Shown: in pieces, positions 21,315-25,891 of the stretch
Position numbering within the stretch: the stretch's first letter is position 1
Layout of the letters: every line of letters begins with the position of its first letter
Virus record (IMG/VR): IMGVR_UViG_3300038548_000239
Span: 1 to 25,891 of that record
Strand: one strand, 5' to 3'
Source of the DNA: a virus
Length of the DNA stretch: 25,891 nucleotides
Position numbers and translations under genes: made by a program
Notes under the pieces: generated by a model
Databases searched by the model: none
What the model was told of the DNA's origin: nothing
Seen by the model: only the letters and a program-made list of their open reading frames with translations

Positions 21315-21598
21315 ACCTCGAGCTCGGTGATGACCTGCTGGATGTGGTTGGTCATGCTCGCAACCTTCCGCATCTGCTGCTCGATGTGGTGGAAGACCTT
21401 GCCCCCAACGGGTGGGTCAGGCGCGTTGTCGGCCTCGACCGGTCGCGCCTCACGGATAGGCTCGAGCTGGCTGAAGAGCTCCGACAGCTGGGCCCAGTGC
21501 TGGTCGAGGAGGGCGTCGAGGTTGTCGAGCTGCGAGGTGACCTGCTTCTGTCGTCCGGTGCTGGGCGGGTTGTTTGGGGCAATGGCTGGCATTGACAT
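21311..21598 (-). CDS. Hypothetical protein with helical core, 95 aa
   Basis: The first gene inside the terminase interruption. Its ATG overlaps the stop of the ATPase half (TAATG) and has a very strong GAGGAGG ribosome-binding site inside that gene. An N-terminal Pro/Asn-rich linker (MSMPAIAPNNPPSTGRQK) is followed by helices (LDNLDALLDQHWAQLSELF and HHIEQQMRKVASMTNHIQQ). This suggests a small oligomeric coiled-coil protein. No family is recognised. Confidence 0.65.
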   Translation of the reverse strand: MSMPAIAPNNPPSTGRQKQVTSQLDNLDALLDQHWAQLSELFSQLEPIREARPVEADNAPDPPVGGKVFHHIEQQMRKVASMTNHIQQVITELEV

Positions 21599-22464
21599 TA
21601 TTCCTCCTCTGGCTCGACGTAGATGTCGGGCCGGTCTGCGTTCTTCATCCACTCCTTGACCAGACCCGTGCGCCCCTTGAGCGGGGTGTAGGTCATCACG
21701 ATAATGCCGCCGGGGAAGTCCGACGTCCTGGCTGTCCTCAGCAGGCACTCGGTGTAGATGTCCATCGGTGGCTCTTCATCGAGCCAGATGCCGTGTTGCG
21801 CGGTGCCTTGGAAGGCCTCGCGTCGTTGGTCGTAGCTCTTGAGCTCGCAGTGGCTGATGCCGCCGCTGGCGTGCTTCACCCAGAAGGTTTCGTAGGCGTC
21901 TGGCACGCCGCTCTTCTTGGTCTTGTGGACGAGCAGATGCGCGGGGATGAAGCCGGTGCCGATGGCGGTCGGTGGACCGAGGAGCTTGAGCTGGATGATG
22001 TTCCTGGCCGTCTTGCCGGTGTCGCCGGCACACCACCAGCTGACCGCTTCGCTGAACCGACGACCGCGCCACCACGGAGGGTAGAGACCGGTCAGGTGGA
22101 GCGTGGCCTCATAGGCGCCGAGCTCGCTCTTGCCGATGCGGTTCGCCGCCATGATGCACCGCTCCCGGTATCGCGACCCGGCCTGCATCAGGTAGACGTG
22201 CTTCGGGTAGAGCGCTCGACAGTAGCGCTGCGTGCCGTCCAGGTTCTTGTGGTCCTCCTTCACCGGGCTCGGGATAGGCGAGCCCACCGGATACCAGGCG
22301 AGCGTGGCCACCGCGCCCTTGAGCTTCCTGAACGTCGCCCTCGAGACGTTCTTGCACTCGGTCGTGCAGTCGGGGAAGTAGAGCCCGAGCTTGTAGCCGC
22401 TGCGGTGTGATGTGTTCTGCTGGCCACGAGTCTCACGGCTGCGAGACATCTCTTTCCTACTCAT
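21598..22464 (-). CDS. terL: Terminase large subunit, ATPase half
   Basis: This is the DNA-packaging motor ATPase. Walker A is AANRIGKS at residues 106-113, Walker B with the catalytic Glu is GIWLDEE at 225-231, and the coupling motif MTYTPLKG is at 257-264. These match the large family of phage TerL proteins reading (A/G)GNRxGKT ... LDEE ... TPL.G. The protein ends at residue 288, just after that motif, where an intact TerL of about 500 residues would run on into the nuclease domain. That domain is encoded separately at 15063-15839. The start overlaps the previous gene; Met6 (22449), preceded by AGGAAAGAG, is an alternative. A strong GAGGAGG site at its 3' end serves the next gene. No intein-like ending is seen. 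Confidence 0.88.
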   Translation of the reverse strand: MSRKEMSRSRETRGQQNTSHRSGYKLGLYFPDCTTECKNVSRATFRKLKGAVATLAWYPVGSPIPSPVKEDHKNLDGTQRYCRALYPKHVYLMQAGSRYRERCIMAANRIGKSELGAYEATLHLTGLYPPWWRGRRFSEAVSWWCAGDTGKTARNIIQLKLLGPPTAIGTGFIPAHLLVHKTKKSGVPDAYETFWVKHASGGISHCELKSYDQRREAFQGTAQHGIWLDEEPPMDIYTECLLRTARTSDFPGGIIVMTYTPLKGRTGLVKEWMKNADRPDIYVEPEEE

Positions 22465-23032
22465 CGTCCATGCGCCCTTCGGCGATGATGGTGTTGAGCC
22501 TTAGCACCTGTTGCATGAGCTCGGTGACTCGGCTCTCGGCCTGCTGCAAGTCGTTGTAGATGTTCTCACGGTCCTGCATCATCCCGCCGTATTGGCGACC
22601 GACCCGGCCCAGTTGCTCCTTGAGCTCACCCACCTCGATGTGCAGCTGACCGACCTCGGTGGCTTTCGGCCCAAGCTCGTCCGACATCGCGCTATTCGCC
22701 CGAAGCTGCTTATCGTAGAGCCCCTCCCACTCACGCGCCTGTCGGTCAGCAAGTCGAGACATCCCGCTGAGCTGCGAGTAGTCGCTCTCGTGGCGGCGGC
22801 ACATCTCCGCCAGCTGCTTGAGCGCCTCGAGCGCGAGCTCCAAGCGCCGGGTGTCCGTCCGCCGACGTCCGTCCCTGATCTGCTGCAGCTGCTCCTGGTA
22901 GAGCTCACCAGGGGAGCGCTCTTCGATGACCTGGAGCGGGTTGTCCACCCACGGCGAGCTCCTGTGGCAGTTGCACTGCTCATCGCTCCCAGGTCGGAAC
23001 TTCGGACAGGTGGGTTGATGTCTAAGCGGCAT
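22457..23032 (-). CDS. Coiled-coil protein with N-terminal Cys cluster, 191 aa
   Basis: It starts MPLRHQPTCPKFRPG and overlaps the previous gene by 11 bases. The first 25 residues contain C9, C20, C22 and H23, a possible metal site. From about residue 40 to the end the sequence is almost entirely charged heptad-like helix (for example LELALEALKQLAEMCRRHE and GELKEQLGRVGRQYGGM), so a long coiled coil is expected. It sits directly before the terminase ATPase half and overlaps it by 8 bases. It could be an adaptor or scaffold for packaging, but there is no family match by eye. Confidence 0.65.
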   Translation of the reverse strand: MPLRHQPTCPKFRPGSDEQCNCHRSSPWVDNPLQVIEERSPGELYQEQLQQIRDGRRRTDTRRLELALEALKQLAEMCRRHESDYSQLSGMSRLADRQAREWEGLYDKQLRANSAMSDELGPKATEVGQLHIEVGELKEQLGRVGRQYGGMMQDRENIYNDLQQAESRVTELMQQVLRLNTIIAEGRMDDE

Positions 23033-23390
23033 TGGCTAACCAGAACCAGGTCCCGACCATCGTGCAATAGTGGATGCACTGGTCGCCCCCGACCACCACG
23101 AAGAAGTTGTGCCAGTCCGGTGATTCGTCTTGGGCGAAGTAGCGCGTGCCCTGCGAGGTCACGGCGTCGGTCAACCCATGGAGCCCTCCGTTCATCACCA
23201 CCCAGTAGAACGGGTGCTCCATCCCGGTCGGATCCGCGCCATACGCCCACACCCCCAGCACTACCGTGTAGACGGCGGTATGGAGCCCGAGCGCCAGCGG
23301 GTTGCGAGCCTTGTTGCTGGCCATCCAGTCCGACTGGAAGACGAAGTCGCCCAGGTAGTGAAACATGAACAGCAGCAGCCAGTCGGTCAC
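23022..23390 (-). CDS. DUF3307-like membrane protein
   Basis: A 122-residue integral membrane protein. The N-terminal segment HYLGDFVFQSDWMASNK (11-27) followed by LHTAVYTVVLGVWAYG matches my recollection of the DUF3307 family signature (H.lgDF.fQ.dwma.nK....l..H...Yt). Three hydrophobic stretches are visible, with conserved-looking His residues (H11, H37, H70) and a later GGDQCIHYCTMVGTWFW. The family has no firm biochemical role known to me; it occurs in bacteria and sometimes in phages. It lies in a cluster of membrane proteins just upstream of the terminase ATPase gene, so a lysis or envelope function is possible but unproven. Confidence 0.7.
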   Translation of the reverse strand: MTDWLLLFMFHYLGDFVFQSDWMASNKARNPLALGLHTAVYTVVLGVWAYGADPTGMEHPFYWVVMNGGLHGLTDAVTSQGTRYFAQDESPDWHNFFVVVGGDQCIHYCTMVGTWFWLANAA

Positions 23391-23605
23391 TTCACCACCT
23401 CCTCGAGCCAGTCCAGAACCTTCTGCTCCTCGAGACCAGGGTGATCACCCGATGGGCCATCACAGGCTCCAGTCAAGGTGAGGTCGAACCCTGAAAGCGT
23501 GAACAGGAACGTCAAGCGAGGGATGAGCTCGGGCTTGTCCTTGAGCTCAGACAGCAGCATCCGCAACACCGAGCGCTGCGCCGTCGGGGTGTTGAGCTTT
23601 ACCAT
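23387..23605 (-). CDS. Hypothetical protein, 72 aa
   Basis: It starts MVKLNTPTAQRSVLRMLL at the ATG overlapping the 42-aa gene. The longer frame upstream is a shadow of the two membrane micro-genes. It is helix-rich, has an LTFLFTLSGFDLTLTG strand segment in the middle, and is acidic at the end (LDWLEEVVK). No family is recognised and there is no clear membrane segment. It overlaps the next gene by ATGA. Confidence 0.6.
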   Translation of the reverse strand: MVKLNTPTAQRSVLRMLLSELKDKPELIPRLTFLFTLSGFDLTLTGACDGPSGDHPGLEEQKVLDWLEEVVK

Positions 23606-23727
23606 CCACCCTCTCTGTGGCTCGGGGGTCGCGCCTTCTTCCTCAGCCGGCGAGCGTTCGACATGAAGAGGAGCACCGCCCCACAGAGCAGCGCCCACCC
23701 GACAACGAAGTAGCCCCAAGCAGGCAT
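23599..23727 (-). CDS. Tiny membrane protein with basic tail, 42 aa
   Basis: It starts MPAWGYFVVGWALLC at an ATG overlapping the previous TGA. One transmembrane helix spans about residues 5-22. A strongly basic cytoplasmic-type tail follows (ARRLRKKARPP). The topology is therefore N-out/C-in by the positive-inside rule. The stop overlaps the next ATG region (GGATGGTAA). Together with the 35-aa protein just upstream it forms a pair of single-span proteins, which could be lysis or membrane-tether components; this is a guess. Confidence 0.55.
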   Translation of the reverse strand: MPAWGYFVVGWALLCGAVLLFMSNARRLRKKARPPSHREGGW

Positions 23728-23834
23728 CAGCGTAGCCCCCAGGCGAGAGTGACGAAGAAGCAGAGGGCCACGACCAAGCAGCCAACGGCGAGCACGACGC
23801 AGATCGAGTTAGTGAGCTTGTGTTTCCAGGTCAC
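23727..23834 (-). CDS. Tiny single-span membrane protein, 35 aa
   Basis: A GTG start overlaps the previous stop (GTGA). The protein begins MTWKHKLTNS, then has one long hydrophobic helix (about residues 11-33, ICVVLAVGCLVVALC onward) and ends WGLR. The stop overlaps the next ATG (TGATG). Short basic N-terminus plus one helix is the pattern of many phage membrane micro-proteins, including some holins and antiholins, but nothing specific proves that role. Tight overlaps on both sides support a real gene. Confidence 0.55.
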   Translation of the reverse strand: MTWKHKLTNSICVVLAVGCLVVALCFFVTLAWGLR

Positions 23835-24139
23835 AGTCGCTCCAGCATCATGTGGTGCAGGCTGCGGAGCTCGAGGATGATCGCGAACAGCAACAGCATC
23901 ACGCCGGTGATCGCCGACGCCCAGAAGATGAAGTAGGGCCAGTTGGGTCGCACGGTCTTCTTCCTTTCAAACGACGGCGGCAGTGGGACGTGGAGCCGTG
24001 TCACCATCCCGCTCCCATGACAGATGGGGCAGTCAACGGTCGGGGGGCCGGAATAGATGAGCCAGCCTCGACCCTTACACTTCGGGCAGGTAGTCCGCGT
24101 ATCGAAACCTGACCCAGCAGGGCCAGCAGACGAGTCCAT
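23831..24139 (-). CDS. Membrane protein with DnaJ-type zinc motif, ~102 aa
   Basis: The N-terminal cytoplasmic part has two CxxCxGxG repeats of the DnaJ zinc-centre kind: CPKCKGRG near residue 18 and CPICHGSG about 16 residues later. They are followed by a basic stretch (FERKKTVRPNW). A single strong transmembrane helix (YFIFWASAITGVMLLLFAII) precedes a short tail ending LERL. The start is uncertain: I chose the ATG at 24139 (MDSSAGPAG); ATG at 24169 and GTG at 24205 are in frame but overlap the preceding gene more. The function is unknown, possibly a membrane-anchored chaperone-like or regulatory zinc protein. The stop overlaps the next GTG as GTGA. Confidence 0.65.
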   Translation of the reverse strand: MDSSAGPAGSGFDTRTTCPKCKGRGWLIYSGPPTVDCPICHGSGMVTRLHVPLPPSFERKKTVRPNWPYFIFWASAITGVMLLLFAIILELRSLHHMMLERL

Positions 24140-24227
24140 CTCGAGTTTGACTAACCCCCCACCCCTCATAGACCAGCCGACTCTTGCCGATGATCCGATG
24201 TCCACAGTCCGAGCACCTACGCTTCAC
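24075..24227 (-). CDS. Small zinc-finger-like protein, 50 aa
   Basis: A 50-residue frame with a GTG start that overlaps the previous stop (GTGA). It reads MKRRCSDCGHRIIGKSRL and ends YADYLPEV. It has two Cys-X2-Cys pairs about 25 residues apart (CSDC at 5-8 and CWPC at 34-37), the layout of a four-cysteine zinc ribbon. No strong ribosome-binding site is visible, so translational coupling is likely. Its end overlaps the start of the next gene in another frame by about 65 bases if the ATG at 24139 is used, which is unusual for this window and lowers confidence slightly. Confidence 0.6.
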   Translation of the reverse strand: MKRRCSDCGHRIIGKSRLVYEGWGVSQTRDGLVCWPCWVRFRYADYLPEV

Positions 24228-24484
24228 ATCTGCGGCCCGACCGGCGAGTCGTCAGGCAGCACCTGACCGCATGACCCACAGAGCGGGGTGCGCTTGAGAT
24301 ACGTCACGAGCTGGGCATGGAGCGCCTCGGCCTCTTCGGTCGTCCGACAGACGAGGGCACATCCCACGAGCTTGGCCTTGAAGTCGCCGACGACTATCGG
24401 CTCTCCACCACTCGCGGCGATCATGGCTGAGCGCAGCACCTTCTCGGCCGTGCTGCGTGAGTGATAGTGGTGGTCCTCTGGCAT
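24224..24484 (-). CDS. Hypothetical protein with C-terminal CxxC, 86 aa
   Basis: An 86-residue protein starting MPEDHHYHSRSTAEKV, coupled to the gene before it by an ATGA overlap. A helical and strand-containing body is followed near the end by a single CGSCGQVLPDDSP motif. This looks like half of a zinc ribbon, with other metal ligands possibly supplied by Cys43, Cys47 and the N-terminal histidines. No family is recognised. Its TGA overlaps the GTG of the next small gene (GTGA). Confidence 0.62.
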   Translation of the reverse strand: MPEDHHYHSRSTAEKVLRSAMIAASGGEPIVVGDFKAKLVGCALVCRTTEEAEALHAQLVTYLKRTPLCGSCGQVLPDDSPVGPQM

Positions 24485-24774
24485 CAGTCCTCCTTGTAGT
24501 GCGAGGGCAGCAGGCCCATCGGGTCAGCCTTCTGGCGCCCAGCCTCGAGCACCTGAGCTCTGAACTGCACGAACGAGGCGTGCATCGCCTTCGCCCCAAG
24601 GAGGACGGTCGCTCGGTCCAACCTGAACCCGCACCCTCGGCAGAAGATCTCTCCACGCGCAGGGTCCTCGAGGAAGGCCTCGAGCGTCCCGCAGAAGCAG
24701 GGCGTGTTCAACGCCGGCTCGTGCATCTTGCTCGGCGTGGGTGAGGCCTTGGGGACGAGCGTGAGCTTAGCCAC
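24484..24774 (-). CDS. Zinc-ribbon-like small protein, 96 aa
   Basis: The start is the GTG at 24774, preceded by an AGGGGAG ribosome-binding site 5 bases upstream and overlapping the previous stop. Longer readings into the upstream gene are shadows; MHEPALN, 16 codons in, is an alternative start. Residues 26-48 hold a Cys-X-Cys pair and, about 17 residues on, a Cys-X2-Cys pair followed by Gly (CFCG ... FCRGCG), a plausible single zinc site. The C-terminal half is helical. The function is unknown. It is one of four Cys-rich proteins encoded side by side here, which suggests small zinc-binding regulators or adaptors, but that is inference. Confidence 0.65.
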   Translation of the reverse strand: MAKLTLVPKASPTPSKMHEPALNTPCFCGTLEAFLEDPARGEIFCRGCGFRLDRATVLLGAKAMHASFVQFRAQVLEAGRQKADPMGLLPSHYKED

Positions 24775-25048
24775 CGATGCTCCCCTGCGGCCAGGGCCCA
24801 CAGGTGGTGGTCTCCGTGACCTTGATCGTGGCCCCGTCAGGCCCAGTAGTGGCGAAGTAGACCCACCCGGCCTCGAGCATCCCCCGGGTGAGCTCCTCGC
24901 TCCCCTGTTTCTCCTCGAGCTGATCGGAGCGGTCGAGCTCTCGAGCTCGCATCTTGGCCTGCTCGAGAGCGGCCTCCCGGTCCATCCACACCCGAACGTG
25001 CACATCGAGGTGCGGGTCTTCGATGATAACGAGCCAGACTCTCATCAT
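24767..25048 (-). CDS. Hypothetical protein, 93 aa
   Basis: A 93-residue protein that starts with two adjacent methionines (MMRVWLVIIEDP). The first ATG overlaps the previous stop. The N-terminal part looks like beta strands (WLVIIEDPHLDVHVRVWMD), then an acidic and basic helix (REAALEQAKMRARELDR), then a strand-rich end with AGWVYFATTGPDGATIKV. This alpha/beta layout is common in small phage proteins, but I cannot name a family. Its stop (TAA) overlaps the GTG start of the next gene. Confidence 0.65.
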   Translation of the reverse strand: MMRVWLVIIEDPHLDVHVRVWMDREAALEQAKMRARELDRSDQLEEKQGSEELTRGMLEAGWVYFATTGPDGATIKVTETTTCGPWPQGSIGG

Positions 25049-25251
25049 GATTCAAACCCCCGTGCCTTCATTGCTCCGAGCTCCGTGCCCATCTCCAACA
25101 CGAGCGCGTTGTTGGCGATGGCGTCACGCAGCAGCTGTGTCACCTCGGCGAGCTCGCGGCGTATCTCAGCATCCTCGAGACCAACGAAGTCGATCTTGAC
25201 GGCCACCATGCAGCGACCGCTCACCGTCTTCTTGCTGACCGTGTGGCTCAT
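25045..25251 (-). CDS. Small hypothetical protein, 68 aa
   Basis: A 68-residue protein starting MSHTVSKKTV, chosen by the ATGA overlap with the gene before it. An in-frame ATG 14 codons later (MVAVKIDFVG) is a possible alternative. The C-terminal half (LEDAEIRRELAEVTQLLRD) is a strongly predicted amphipathic helix, possibly a short coiled coil. I recognise no family. It is sandwiched between other tiny genes with 4-nt overlaps, which supports its being real. Confidence 0.65.
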   Translation of the reverse strand: MSHTVSKKTVSGRCMVAVKIDFVGLEDAEIRRELAEVTQLLRDAIANNALVLEMGTELGAMKARGFES

Positions 25252-25376
25252 GCGCCCTTCACACACCTCGCCTTGAGCTCGGCATCGAGCTCGGCGAGGA
25301 ACTTGGTGTCCGCGATGCCAACCTCGATCCCCTTCTTCACGCAAGCTCGCATGACGACCAAGTCGATGTCGCTCAT
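25248..25376 (-). CDS. Small hypothetical protein, 42 aa
   Basis: A 42-residue protein starting MSDIDLVVMRACVKKG. The start is chosen because its ATG overlaps the terS stop as ATGA, and its stop in turn overlaps the next start in the same way. A longer reading of the frame would run 28 residues back into terS. It is mixed-charge and probably helical, with no membrane segment and no family I recognise. Tight coupling to terS suggests co-translation with the packaging genes. Confidence 0.65.
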   Translation of the reverse strand: MSDIDLVVMRACVKKGIEVGIADTKFLAELDAELKARCVKGA

Positions 25377-25891
25377 AGCGTCGAAGCGGGTAGCAAGCCG
25401 ACCACGTCTATCGTCGTCGGCGTCAGCAGGCGTTGGACCGTGGCGTTGGCTTGGTTCCATTCGATGAGCTCCTCGTCGCTAAACCTGTCGATAATCTCCG
25501 TCTCCTCGAGGGTGAGCTCGCTCGAGATCTCCAGCCGCAGCTGCTCCTTCAAGAGCCCGAAGTTTTGCATCAGGAGCTTGATAGCCGCCAGCCTGTTCTC
25601 CACCAGTATCTCGGTGACCACGCCGGTGTCCTTGTCCGCCTTGAACCCCCGGATGAGTGGCTCGATGTCGTCAGGGATGTTGTTGAGCTTGAGCAGGCGC
25701 CCCTTGTCGTCCACGAATCCGCGCACATCTCCGAAGGCGATGTTCTGCGCTCGAGCCAGCACGTCAGAGGCTTTGATGTCCGCGGCGACCAGCGCCCGGG
25801 TCACCCGCCTGGACAAAAGCTCGCGCAACCTCGGGTTCTTCAATAGCTCGTGCGCTTGCTGCCCTGCGCCACGCTTGCTGTAACCCGCTCT
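25373..25891 (-). CDS. terS: Terminase small subunit (5' end beyond window)
   Basis: This protein recognises phage DNA and hands it to the large terminase for packaging. The frame is open to the right edge, so the true start lies outside the window; the TTG at 25843 is only an internal codon. The edge-proximal residues read AGYSKRGAGQQA followed by HELLKNPRLREL. That is the hallmark N-terminal helix-turn-helix of the Terminase_2 family (AGYS..tA.qqg..LL.nP.v). The middle has the usual acidic and hydrophobic stretch and a helix around EILVENRLAAIKLLMQNFGL. At least 172 residues are visible, so only a short N-terminal piece should be missing. The stop overlaps the next start (ATGA), and it heads the packaging gene run. 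Family assignment rests on motif reading alone. Confidence 0.82.
   Translation of the reverse strand, partial: RAGYSKRGAGQQAHELLKNPRLRELLSRRVTRALVAADIKASDVLARAQNIAFGDVRGFVDDKGRLLKLNNIPDDIEPLIRGFKADKDTGVVTEILVENRLAAIKLLMQNFGLLKEQLRLEISSELTLEETEIIDRFSDEELIEWNQANATVQRLLTPTTIDVVGLLPASTL

Noticed and set aside
21574-22410. 278-aa plus-strand open frame
   Set aside because: Antisense to the clearly assigned terminase ATPase half.
15063-22464. Intein or self-splicing intron in terL
   Set aside because: The halves lack intein end residues and any splicing domain; each has its own start, stop and ribosome-binding site, and the interval is filled with unrelated genes.
22511-23368. 285-aa plus-strand open frame
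   Set aside because: Antisense to the coiled-coil and DUF3307 genes, both better supported.
1-25891. CRISPR array, insertion sequence or integrase with attachment site
   Set aside because: No regularly spaced identical repeats, transposase or recombinase frame was seen; the only arrays are protein-coding repeats.
15000-25891. Frequent CTCGAG / GAGCTC strings
   Set aside because: Explained by heavy use of GAG (Glu) and CTC (Leu) codons in a GC-rich genome rather than by a signal.

Overview
This window looks like the packaging and virion-assembly part of a tailed double-stranded DNA phage (or prophage) with a short-tailed, P22-like plan. The DNA is GC-rich. Every gene I can support lies on the minus strand, so transcription runs from high to low coordinates. 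Genes are tightly packed, and many joints are 4-nt ATGA or GTGA stop/start overlaps. I see no integrase, replication or clear lysis gene, so host and lifestyle cannot be settled. Cleavable Sec-type leaders with Ala-X-Ala ends and several twin-arginine leaders suggest a diderm host, but this is inference.

Region 1 (25891-22457): the terminase small subunit, cut by the right edge, is followed by about a dozen small proteins. They include a run of Cys-rich zinc-ribbon-like proteins, two tiny single-span membrane proteins, a DUF3307-type membrane protein and a coiled-coil protein. Region 2 (22464-15063) is the remarkable part. The large terminase is split: the ATPase half is at 22464-21598, and the RNase H-like nuclease half is about 5.8 kb downstream at 15839-15063. 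Between the halves lie a sulfotransferase-like protein, a Sec-secreted protein, a TatA homologue and five proteins with twin-arginine (RRxF) leaders. The first of these five ends in a segment that aligns without gaps with the end of the phage's own major capsid protein (17 of 44 identical by eye), and the fourth carries a shorter version of that segment.

Region 3 (15066-13544) holds small genes, a tyrosine-phosphatase-like protein and a regulatory-looking stretch with direct repeats, hairpins, a tRNA-like fold and a pyrimidine tract. Region 4 (13543-3506) is the head and neck block: two small proteins, portal, a Cys-rich small protein, scaffold-like protein, P22-type coat protein, a probable decoration or fibre protein, a small structural-type protein, two Sec-secreted proteins, a gp4-like neck protein, a 48-aa protein and a short gp10-like protein. 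Region 5 (3509-1) holds a methyltransferase, a DUF115-like protein, tail-associated proteins and a repeat-bearing fibre-like protein cut by the left edge.

My main proposal is that the phage carries an export module (TatA plus five RR-leader proteins plus a Sec protein) placed between the two halves of its terminase, and that at least two of the RR-leader proteins reuse a coat-protein C-terminal module. The gene content and motifs are seen directly; the export function and its purpose are inference.
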